From assembly GCA_018902385.1 (NCBI GenBank), contig JABSSW010000076.1, forward strand, positions 62,001 to 126,000: a stretch of 64,000 nucleotides of DNA, read 5' to 3'. The notes below the pieces were generated by a model. That model had not been told where the DNA came from and did no database searches. It was given only the letters and a program-made list of their open reading frames with translations. This stretch comes from Physcia stellaris. Its lineage: Eukaryota; Ascomycota; Lecanoromycetes; Caliciales; Physciaceae. The position numbers were made by a program, and so were the translations under genes. This document shows, one piece after another, positions 1 through 10,209 of this stretch (the first letter of the stretch is position 1; each line of letters starts with the position of its first letter).

Positions 1-3000
1 ATTGCTGTGAAGACCTGGCAAAGGAGGTTGCTGCGATGAATTACCCTACTGAGAATTTAAAGTCATGTGAACTTGAGTCGTCGACTGCCGACAAGGCCGT
101 TGGACCCACTTGGATACACAGCTTGCCCCATGTACAACAGGAATCTCTTCTCAAAATACTCAATCGGATCAGAGTTGACCCTGAGTATCTCGCTAGCTGT
201 ATTTGCAAGTTGCCCTCTGCGGAGCTCATGGCTCTCACGTTTTCTTATCGATCCAAAGCTCCGGTTGCCTCTGTTCTCCCAGGGTACCAATCCAAAAAGA
301 GCCATGGCCGTCTCGATGTGCAGGCCAAAGAGTCAAATAGAGCTTCCATCCAGGATATACGAGGACTGTTCCAGGATGATCCACTTTATACTATACTTCA
401 TGGCCTTTTTGACGAGTCTTCCGGTCCAGGATCTTGGGAACACTGCCAGAGGATCGAAGTTCTATCCACGGTCTGTGCCAGGGTTATGGTAGGTGGTAAG
501 CGCGGCAGCGACGACCTTGTAACTACGATTCTTGACTCTTTTTCTGGTCAAGAAGCTATTGGTACACAAGTGAAGCTCGAAGCGTTTCTCCTAAATGTTG
601 TCCAAAATGGATCCAGCCTCCTGGACTTACCATTCGACTTCTTCTCGGGTGGATCAAAACAGCCAGTGGAGATTCGGAATGCCAACGCTGCAATCGCAAG
701 CTCAAACTTCTTCGAGAGATGCTCGGCAGAGTTCTTAGCGTTGCTCGGTGATGAGCTACATCAGGTCATACCGAGAGATCTTGTCGGGTTCGTTCAAGCC
801 GTATTAAGGAAAATTGAGGACCCAGTGCTTCGCACTCGCGCTAAGAATTTCATCGTGCCAAAGTGGTTTTTCTGCTCTTTTATCTCGAATATTCTCATAT
901 ACCCTGAGGTAAGTGTTATCAAAGCTCTCATACACACGAGCTGGGCTGACCACATCAATCAGAGTTGCGGCCTATTGATGAAACACCACATTGGGGACAG
1001 TGCTAGGCAAGGACTTCTCAAACCACTTGCAGCACGAGTGCAGAAAGTGGTCCTTGAGATTGTGTCGCCATGGTAAGGTCGACAGCCCCTAAACAACCGC
1101 TCTTTCATGCTAACTCATCAATCAGGAATCGCTATAGCCTCGTTGACTCGACAACAAGATCGACAATTGAAAAGATTTTCTCTTTCTTCGAACCAGCTAA
1201 GGAGGAAGCTACCGCTCGATCCAGGGGGAGCACGAAATCGGGACTTCCCAGTCAGCTGCAACTGCATTTCTACTTATAAGCCCACGCGTTGCCATAAGTC
1301 TTATTCGAGCACTTTGTCCGCCCGCGCCGCCATCACCGGCATCCACGGATGTCAGTTCAAGTGAGAACGCCTCGACGGCTTCTTCAATCGCTGCATCCTC
1401 GACTCACACATCGGGATCCTTAGGATTTGGAAGTGCGCCACCTTCTTCACTAGCTCCGAGTATTAGTGGCACATCAATGACAAGTCAGACCATGTCAAGC
1501 GAGTTTGCTTTCATCAGATCCGAGCCTTCTCAGGACCCAGTAGAAGATGAGACCGGCTGTGTTCACCCCAAGGCTGGACCGCCTGTCCGGGATAGTACTG
1601 ATACAGCACTTTTAGAAGCGTGCCAAACACTTTCTATTACCTTTGATATTAGCAAAGCAAGCTCCGCATCGTCAATTAGAGCCAGTGACTGGGCATTGGT
1701 CACGATTTGCAAAAATCAGTTGTGCCTTTCACCTAGCTCCGAGGATGATCAGTTGTTGGATGTAGGAGACACTCAAGCCGGCCCGGACATTCTAGACGTC
1801 AAATCTTATGAAGTTCTCTACGACCAACTTGACGACGCCGTATCCAAGGTCACTGCTGATGCGCCTCAAGAATCTAATTTCTCTGCTGTTGAGGAAGGTT
1901 TAGAAATCGATGTTTTCGCTACTTTGCATTCCCTTCTACGGTCCGCGATGGCTAGTTGCGAATCACAGCTTGACTATCGCGCCGCTTACTACTGGTGGCA
2001 AAACATAGAAACACTCCAGGAGCTGGGCCGGCTGGAAGGTTCTGAGATGGCCTTTGATAGAATGATCGACTACTTGGCAGACAAGAAGACCAACGCAATT
2101 GGAAAGGCTATCAAAGTAACCGAGCTTCTAGCAAACGAGGTTCACCACCTTGGGATGCTGGCAGCGCGCCAGAAACAGCAGCTTCAGGGCATGCAAGATA
2201 GACGTGGAGCGCTTAGGGACAAAATGTGGTACTTATCGGATGTGAAGCACTCAAAAGCATACGAGGATGCTTTGAATGTCACTCATGCCCTGAGGTTGAT
2301 GGTGGATTCCAAACGAACTTCGAGGAGGCCGTCCGCTACCACACAATGGGCCCGGCAGCGCTTACGTTCATCGAATACTAACGACAAATGTCAAATACAA
2401 GTGCTAGAATCGTTGGCTTCCTCCAAAGAATACGGAGGTCTTTCGAAGCTAGCTGATAACCAAGTCGAGATGATTACGCGATGGATGACCAAGCACAGCA
2501 TTGAGAACTTTTGCAAAGGAGAAGAGATAATCCATCGATTCTGTCATGAGGTTCAAAAGTGTGTCAACAAGCTTGCCGGGCCGGGTATGATCGATAGTCC
2601 TGTCTTGTGGTCGAGTGAGCTGTTCAAGCATGAGAAGCGACAATTGGATACACCCCGCGTCAATACTTCCATGATGCCAGGAGCCACTGCTATGGGTGAT
2701 CCTCGTCGGCTACCTTCAAGCGTCGAGCTCCCTCCTTTCAAGCCCGCATCATCGCCATCATCATCCACTCCTCTAAGTCTCCGCAATCTAGCAGTCAATA
2801 CACCAAAGACTATCAACGGCTTCTGGCAAGCTACAAAGCCAGCACCTCATTTCATGGAGGGCATGTCGTACTTCAAGCAGCCACAGCCCAATCCACCCGA
2901 GACTCCCACGGCCGTACTATCACCTACTTACCATCAACTTGGGCAACACTCCAGGGTCCAGCATTCACCCGGTTCTTCCACCCATGGCGTTCCGCCTAGT

Positions 3001-4347
3001 AAAGCCGTCGTGGAAGCGAGCAAAGCCTACAAGGCCTTCGCTGATCGTATCAGGACTACCATCACTGCTCTCTTACTCAGTGATCTTGGCTACATAATGT
3101 GGAGCCAAGGCAGTGAAACGGACATTTGGATCAATGGGAATAGGTCAGGAATAAACCCCCAAAGCAAGTCACTTGCGTACGTTACCCAGATCAAGGCCGA
3201 GCCACTTAGTATGGCATCGAGTTCTGCACTGAGTGACGCCTTGAGCGACTCGACCATCACATTCAGTCAACATGAGAGACCTGACGACCACACTCCGGTC
3301 CAGCCTATGCAGATTGACAAGTCGCCCCGTTCTGCTTCGTCAGATAGCAAGGCCCAAAAATTGCCTCACGACTCTAAACCAAAGCCCTCGCACAGAGAAG
3401 CTCCATTCCCTTTCTCCGATGCGTACAAGAGGCTATTAGCCAAGTTCTCATCATCTTCTGATCCATCGGTAAAACTTGACACCCTTGCCGAGCTAGAGTC
3501 CATTGTAATATTCTCAGTTAGCCACTCTCACAATTCTGGGGATGGATACCGAGGATCCATGTATAACGCGGTACCAACTAACAGCGCCCTTCGTTCACAA
3601 GGCTTAAACATTCCTCGAACAAAGGCTACAAGCTTGGAGGAGGTTGTGGCAAATTGTACCGAACGCCGGGCCGGCACGATGAGATACGCTGGCACAAACG
3701 CCTCCTCAAGAGGAAGCTTGAAGCAAGCATTCTACCCGCCTGACACCGATGCCGTAGTAGACGCCTTGCTCAACATCTTCCGCAACGACGAGCTCCGACC
3801 CACGACGCTATATCGCGACCTTCAACTTATTGCTACTTTCATACCGTCCGAGATATTGGATCAGAGCGCCAAAGGCAAAGCCTTCTGGGACGTTGGCCTC
3901 GCAGCACTAGCCTACAAAGAAGAACGCTGCGAAGCCATGATCCACCAAGCAAACCAGATCACCAACTACCATGTCTCCGTCAACAAAGACACGAGCAGCT
4001 TCATGAACGCCTATTCGCCTGACCTCGTCGACACGAGCCTGGGGGACGCCGCACAGCTCTTGGTCACCATTGCCAAAGAAGGCTCTCCGGTCGCTTGTCG
4101 CGAGCTGGGGCTTTTCTACCTCACCCATCCAGAGCTGTTGCCCCGCGTAACGCTTCCGTTCTCGAAGTCAAAGGACGTATTCAAATCGGTAACTTCGAGC
4201 GATCGCACGAGCATTGAGACTGGTGGTTTGGACCCTCTGACATTTGCAGTCGTCTTCCACTGGATGGAGCTCGCAGCAAATGGGGGGGACAAGGACGCGC
4301 GCAATTTTATAAGGGGCAATGGCGAGCTGAGCACTGCTCGGTCATGA
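1..4347 (+). CDS. Large conserved fungal protein of unknown function, 5' partial
   Basis: The reading frame is open from base 3 through the first ATG at 36, so the true start probably lies left of the window. Exon 1 ends at 1072; the intron is 1073-1125 (GTAAGG donor, GCTAAC branch, CAG acceptor) and exon 2 runs to the TGA at 4347. After the splice the frame must change by one base near the G5 run at about 1224-1228 (RSRG read into EHEIG). With one more G the whole protein, about 1,430 residues in view, is continuous. The N-terminal third is helical and hydrophobic; a WFF..FI..ILIYPE patch vaguely recalls RasGAP-type folds, but I would not name it so. The middle (about 2640-3420) is Ser/Pro-rich and disordered. 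The C-terminus has Sel1-like helical pairs (CRELGLFYLTHPELL, WMELAANGG). I do not recognise the family. Confidence 0.75.
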
Positions 4348-6032
4348 TGGGTAGTTTATTGATTTCAGGTCTTTCTCTATCTCTATGGATCCTTTAATTC
4401 TCTTTCGTGTACCAGTCTCTAGCACACGTATATACTCGCTTATTTCGGTTTTTCCTGGGTACTCAGGGCGGTAATCTTCTGGCATTTTTGTTGCAGGATC
4501 GGCGGCGATCAAATCAGGTAATTTGAGTCAAGATTCTGTGTATCTAGTTTGCGGAAGCAATCGTGACAGATTAGAAAGCCTTTGAAGGCTTCAATTTGAG
4601 AAAATGTAATTAATTCTCCCAGATTTTCCAAGCTCCCGAGAATATGCGCCCAGCAACTCAACTCAAACACCAGGAATCCTTTCCTCAAACATTGCTTTTG
4701 GGAATGTACAAGTTGTCAAGGCTCCACGCAAAGCAGGAATCGGCATAGATGGCACTTGTGAGTGATACATAATTTCGCAAAAAGGTGCTGAACATCTCCG
4801 ATGGAATAAATCAGGACATCCGAGCATATCAAGAATAACGAGATCCTGTCCAAGCAAAGCAAGAAATGTCCAAGGACGAAATGGTTGAGCGCCATTGACG
4901 TACCTGTGAGAGAGAGTTTCACCACTTCCCAAACCGGTTCCCGAGCACTTGGATCGATCGATAATGGCCTCTGCATTTGATATTCGATATGCTCAAGTTG
5001 ATAACGCTTAAAACCGATGCCAATGTAGCCATCCTCTCCCGAGGTGCTTTGTAGCACATTTGACATCTCCCAAGACACTTCAATATTGCCACGCTGATAA
5101 AGTCCTAGCAATGCCTATGATGAGGGCAGCTTGCCCGTTCCCGTCCAGGACGCGCTTTTGTAACAGACGGTAAGCTGCTGAGCGGAGCTCCCTGCCCGTG
5201 ACCCGGGCAGACGGTACAGCAGCGCTCCTGACGACGTCAATGACACAGTCACCATCATCTGAACACTTGGTGTAAGAACATAGTCATCATCAGTGGTGAT
5301 ATAAGTCACTGCTGACGATTCGATGAGGCAAAGGAGCATCGTAGATCTGTAGATGGTTCCGCGGACCGCCAGTCTCAAGGTAGTGACTAGACAAACTAGT
5401 ACCATCTTTTATTTGGATTCTGCGAACCTCTTACATGACAGGAGTAGGAGGATGAAGAATCATAAGAAAGTGCCTATCATTTACGAGCACCGGGCAGTGG
5501 GCCTGGTGATATTATGAACCGGCGCCTTCATAGATCGCACCTACAAATTCGCGTAAAATCGAGATGTCAACGACGATTGCCGCCATAGCCCGTGCTGTGC
5601 ACGTACTGCCGCCGATTCGCTGATATTCGCTCGTCCAAATAGTCATGAAGGTACGTTGCTAGCTTGGAATACTCCATCCCATTCACGAGCGTGGCATTTA
5701 TTGTGAGTGTAAAAGTATCTAAAATCTTGCAAGGAGAAAAAGCTCCGTATCAGTAGATTCTCCTCGTCTTCACATCCGAAGACTTGCATTTTTCACAAGT
5801 GCTCAGTGACGAGGCAAGACTTTTCAGCCTTGATATAGACCACATTAAAGGTGGCATTAGAGGCTGTGATTAGGCCTCTCCAAAAGACTCAGCTCAATGC
5901 GGTAGCGAGCATGTTACGTACATAAGGTTAGACTTCCTTATGAAGCCAGCCTTCCCTGTGAGACATATGAAAGGAGAAGATAATTATACGTCCACAACAC
6001 CTCGCTCCAAAATCCCGGCACTACACCGCAAT
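4348..6032. other. Gene-poor interval with one doubtful minus-strand ORF pair
   Basis: This stretch lies between the 3' end of the large unknown gene and the 3' end of the GH16 gene. On the minus strand two adjacent open frames (5115-5405, 96 codons; 4716-5111, 131 codons) meet across a stop at about 5112. The first has a hydrophobic N-terminus and reads like a small beta-rich secreted protein (SWTGTG, Cys and Ser/Thr rich). A decayed or mis-assembled small gene is possible, but no family is recognisable and neither piece has clear splice partners. The rest (5410-6030) shows nothing convincing. Confidence 0.3.
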
Positions 6033-7448
6033 TTACTGGGCCCGGTAAACCTGAAAGCTCTTGAATTCCCAATAGGCGTCTTTGAAAGCTGTTGAGTTCT
6101 TGGTGACGAGGTCTTTGCATGTGCCTGGACAGCGATCCTTAATCGAGTAAATAGCCTCTTGTCCAGCCCAGGCACCACAGAGATCAACATTTGCGATGAT
6201 GCGCTGGTTCTTGAAATGATGACTGATATCACACCTGGTGCTCGGAAAATCGGCGAGAGCTTCGCCCCATGACGAGGGGTCGGGAGAGATACCGTCCTTG
6301 ATGTCGGTAGGTATGGCAGATCGTGAAAAGAACCAGACACGAATGCCAGCGGAGCGTAGTTCCATCGCGTAAACCTAATAATGGCCTTTGTCAGCTCTCA
6401 CGTATGCACACATCAAGAACAATCAAGCTCACCCCACCACCCATGTCATTCAAGGCTTGTCCGTAAGTAGTGACGGGGCCTTTGACACCACAGCCTTGAT
6501 TTGAATTGGTACTATTGTGACAATCCTTCGACAGAACCTCGCCTGTCTCCTTCCTGATAACATCCATGTGGCAGCTATCACCGCTGTCAGCCGCTCAACC
6601 TTGCAGGACCGTCCCGTTTCAAGCATGTGAAGCTCAAGAACAACGTTAAGTTTACTGCTCGGTAGGAGAACATGGTATCGCTTGTAGCAAGACGTACTGA
6701 TCAGAGGTGTGGAGAGTCATCTGATTTCCCGAAGTCCCTTGATTCACCGCCTCTACTACATCGATCTCGCCATTTCTTGGCCAATTGTCGGGATCCGTAG
6801 TCCACAAAGCAGGCCTAGTATCAGCGATTAACGGCCTAGACTACATTGACCATTGCCGTGCTTTGCCATACCAAGTCCCACAACCATAAGGTGTGTGCAA
6901 AATATCGAATATAAACAGAGTTTTCATGTTGTACGTTTTCTTAGAATGGATTCTGACCGATTTGCGGCCTGTGTCCGCGACAGCACCAGGGTCGTCGACC
7001 ATGACACGGAGTACCGCCGATTTGGATGATGCAAAGGTCAGGTTTTGTTGGGCGGAGCTTTCGCGGTCAACATAATGTACGAAACCCTGACTTGGATCAT
7101 AGCCCGTGTAGTAATCGAAGTTATCGAAAAAGGTGGTACCATTATCTGCAAGCATTTATAAGCTAGCCGTCTGCAAAATGCCGGTTTCTTTAGCTTACAG
7201 GTATCTTCCGGTTGGTAATGTAGTTGGGTATACGTGGGATACTTTGACGGCATATAAGTCGTAACTAGTGCTGTGACAATAGCAGTGGCACAGCCAATAG
7301 CTATAAAATACCAGCAACAGTCCTTCAATCCGCATCGACGTACTCGCTGTGTCGGCTGTTCACTGCGTTCAGGAGTGTAGTCAGGAGGAGAGCCATCCAG
7401 GTTAACGATGGCTGAGCGTGGCTGCTTTGGCCTCTCTTGAAGCTCCAT
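6033..7448 (-). CDS. GH16 endo-1,3(4)-beta-glucanase, membrane anchored
   Basis: Five exons: 7448-7199, 7145-6872, 6814-6698, 6574-6433 and 6374-6033; introns are 53, 57, 123 and 58 bp and all phases join, giving 374 residues. The N-terminus is a short Pro-rich cytosolic segment, then one membrane span at about residues 44-66 (WYFIAIGCATAIVTALV) without a cleavable signal, so a type II membrane protein is expected. The catalytic domain carries the GH16 signature GEIDVVE in exon 3 (Glu nucleophile, Asp, Glu acid/base), preceded by DPDNWPRNG, as in mixed-linkage glucanases. The C-terminal part is Cys-rich (CPGTCKD). The likely role is cleavage or remodelling of beta-glucan at the cell surface. 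The third intron is twice the length of the others. Its acceptor was chosen to keep the frame; a neighbouring AG at about 6584 would bring in a stop. Confidence 0.88.
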
Positions 7449-8090
7449 CTGGATATAAAAGAAAGTGTGATTGCTAGAAGTCTTCCCAGGCCACCAAAAG
7501 ATTGTCTAGATCTGTTACAGTGAAAGGATAGTCGAGAAAAGCGATATGCGTAAGAGTATTGCAATGGAGAAAACATGCGAGAGTGTAACATTCTAGGATC
7601 CCAGATACAGATAACTCAATGGCGACAAAGGGAAATCCAAGGGAAGGAGCGCCTGACTGAAGCCACACAAACTTCACCTGTTGCAGGGTAACGCAGGACT
7701 GAATCGTCCTAAGCGAGAGAACGCACCATGTAGCTCCAGTCCCTTGTCGTCTTCAAGCTACTTTGAGGTGGAACAGACCTAACGCTCTGCCTCTGTTGAC
7801 CTTCTGATAGCCTCGAAGGAAGTTTGCGTATGTCTAGATTGTCAATAGAGACTGTTCGTGCCTTATTGCGAGGCATGCTACGCTAGACGCCAATAGCCAG
7901 AAACTTAGGATAAGGGAGGGGGTTCAAAATCACAGTATTGTTTTCTTCTCTGAGACTACAACCTTGGCTAGCAAATGTTGCTTCAGGCCCACCGTTCGTT
8001 GAATCATATGCGTACAACAAGTTTCTTACAAAGCCGTCAGAAATCTCCTCATCCCAGCATTCGGTCAACTCATCCTAAGGATTGCCTGGC
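7449..8090. other. Intergenic: GH16 promoter and inhibitor-2 3' flank
   Basis: This 642-bp gap is shared by the start of the GH16 gene and the end of the phosphatase inhibitor gene, both on the minus strand. A 61-codon minus-strand frame at 7883-8068 lies wholly in the inhibitor 3' flank and has no coding character. I see no RNA gene. Confidence 0.5.
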
Positions 8091-9058
8091 TCATGAACCA
8101 TTGGGAATACCACGAGGTGCCTTGGGTAAGGGAGGACTCCCGTCATCTTCCATGAGATCCTCTATCTGCTCGGGGTGACTGGCAGAACAGTTTGTCAGTC
8201 TCTGTATAGTAGAACATCAAGGAAGAGCCGCAAACCCGAGTAGGCCCTTAATGTCCTTCATTTCATAATGTTTCTTGCGCATTTCTTCGAATTCTTTGTG
8301 CCTGACATTGCCGTCGTGGTCCTTTGGGATGTGCTCTCCATCAGCTTCCGGATCCACGACAACTTGTTTTTCACCTTTGACACTTCCACTTCTTGAGATA
8401 CGGCCACCTTCGCCACCACCGATACCACTGCCGAAAGACTCTTCCGGCTCGCCCAATTCAAGCGCAGGTATCCCAGCTTCTTTCGTCGAGCGGGAAGCTC
8501 GACTACTTCCTGAAGGCGTTTCAGCCTTGACTTTATCGAACTCATCAACCATCAATTCCTGCGCATCGAGCATACGCATCTCCTCTTCGTCCTCTTCAGG
8601 CTCATAATGCTTAGCATAGGGCGTTTTGGGTTCATCAATCTTCATGGTGCTGCTCTTCTCCTGCTCTGTCAGGTACAGGTTTGCCTCATCCCATTTGAGT
8701 CGTGGCTCGTCCACCAATTCAGAGGGCATCCCGGGAACACTACTCTGTCTACGAGAGACAGAACTGCGAGGGTTTGAGCTATTCCTTCTATGACCTGCAT
8801 TCTGAAGGGTATTGGAGAGAGTGAGGTCAAGATCAGCGGATGGTGAAGTGGAAGAAATAGTCGGGGGCGGTGCCGTAGCTACACTGGGCGGTTGCTGACG
8901 AGGCGGTGATGTATGAGAAGCTGTTTTAAGTATACCTGCAACTCTGGTCAGTATCTGCTACGGAGCAGGTCAAGTCCACACCTTCGACGGAACTCACCCT
9001 TTGGACGTTTGGGTATGTCGGTCGCCTGGGCCGGACCTGAGGATGAGGTTTGTGCCAT
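8091..9058 (-). CDS. Protein phosphatase inhibitor 2 (IPP-2/Glc8 family)
   Basis: Three exons: 9058-8998, 8935-8236 and 8178-8091; introns are 62 and 57 bp; 282 residues. The family regulates type-1 protein phosphatase (Glc7/PP1). Visible family elements are the SILK-type PP1-docking site KGILK at residues 20-24, formed across the first splice; the central block RLKWDEANL near residues 98-106 followed by TPYAKHYEP; and the HYEMK helix near residue 240. An acidic Pro-rich tail ends in RGIPNGS. Exon 3 is easily missed, because reading through the second donor (GTTTGC) gives a plausible stop at 8217. The spliced form continues GLLG into HPEQIEDL, which matches the usual fungal C-terminus. Acidic, Ser-rich linkers suggest disorder and regulation by phosphorylation. 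Confidence 0.9.
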
Positions 9059-9301
9059 GCTATTGTACAACAGTATTTACCAAAGCATTCAGCCTCTTGA
9101 TTCCTTGCAGTGAATAACTGACTGTGTTCAATCGATGTACGGTGTGTTGAGAGGTTCTGTTAAGCCAAAGAAAAAAGCTTGGTTGATGATTCGTACTATC
9201 TCGATGTTCTCTTGTCAAGCGGGAGTAGTTGCATGTGAGAGGGCTGGACGGTCACCTTTACTGTGCGCTTGACTTAACATGCCAGATGACGTATCTGTTA
9301 C

Positions 9302-9885
9302 ATAGTGATGCGGGCGCTGTAATTTCCCTATATTTTAGCGCGTAATTACGCTCTAATTACCGTAAGATGGGTTGGTTTTATATCATAAGACTTATTTATA
9401 GAAACAGGTGAGCAGTATGCTGAGTAAGTAGGCCGATGTATGGTGTTTTGGTTGAGTCAGAAGGATTAAAGAAAAGAAAATGCTCCAACCCTGAATGGAA
9501 AAGGTACTTAAAATTTGGTGGAACTCGCACCAAAACAGAAGTATCTTTTTCCTTCAACCCTAGAGAACATTTTTATATTTTTGAACAAATATCTAGCATA
9601 TCCAGAATCAAAACCATGCATCGATGCGAAAAGTGCAGAAATCGACGAATTGCCTCCTGCCCAAAATAAGCTACGTCATATCAATTATCGAGGCTTTATT
9701 TGATGCTTCATTTGAGGTCTCGTTGACTTTACTTCTCGTTGACCTTCTTTGAAACAGGCGGCATTTGAGGTCGCAAAAGGCTATAACCCTAGAATAACCC
9801 TAATTTTACGTTATGTAAGATGAAAAGGTCTTATTTACGTAATTACAGCAGCGCGCCCATCTTACGCGTAATTCAGCATCACTAT
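9302..9885. mobile_element. Candidate non-autonomous TIR DNA transposon (MITE-like)
   Basis: The ends are inverted copies of ATAGTGATGC (9302-9311) and GCATCACTAT (9876-9885). Similarity extends inward in scrambled form: both ends carry GGGCGC or GCGCGC, GTAATTAC, ACGCGTAAT and GTAAGATGGG motifs facing inward. The 584-bp interior is AT-rich, unlike its flanks, and encodes no transposase. I could not identify a clean target-site duplication, so the exact ends are uncertain. It could instead be an unrelated palindromic spacer. Confidence 0.45.
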
Positions 9886-9973
9886 CATAATAATCTGTAG
9901 CGCCAAATGTCAAGTTCAGCCGAGGCTCTCGGGCCGACAATATTTCCGAAGCTCTAATGCAGTCAAGCACCTC

Positions 9974-10000
9974 AGAACAGCAGAACAGCAGAACAGCAGC
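9974..10000. repeat. CAGAACAG microsatellite
   Basis: About three tandem copies of the octamer CAGAACAG, followed by imperfect CAG units. It lies in the 3' flank of the condensin gene, outside coding sequence. Confidence 0.7.
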
Positions 10001-10209
10001 ACAGGCAGCAGCTCGTTAATAATAATCAACAATAACGTTTTTAGCAGGTTCCCAAGCGCCTCTCCAGAGATCAACCGAAGAGTTGTCCTCATCATCTTGT
10101 CATAGCAAATCCATACATAGAAGCGCACCATGTCGCAATTATCCTGATGCCCTGGCTTCTCTTTCAACCGGACGCTTGGGCAAACGTCCTCTCCCGAGTC
10201 GCAAGATAC

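Larger units (their letters stand above)
9059..10209. other. Intergenic region holding a TIR element
   Basis: This interval lies between the inhibitor-2 start and the condensin 3' end. It contains the short TIR element described separately (9302-9885), a small CAGAACAG microsatellite near 9974-9997, and two TAACCCTA-type motifs near 9783-9802. A 77-codon plus-strand frame at 9436-9669 inside the element has no recognisable homology. Confidence 0.5.

Noticed and set aside
8217-8729. Single-exon reading of phosphatase inhibitor 2 ending at 8217
   Set aside because: The stop lies in an intron (8179-8235). Splicing recovers the conserved C-terminal segment, and the ATG at 8729 is internal to a longer exon.
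9783-9802. Interstitial telomere repeat
   Set aside because: Only two imperfect TAACCCTA units; too short to call and within the range of chance.
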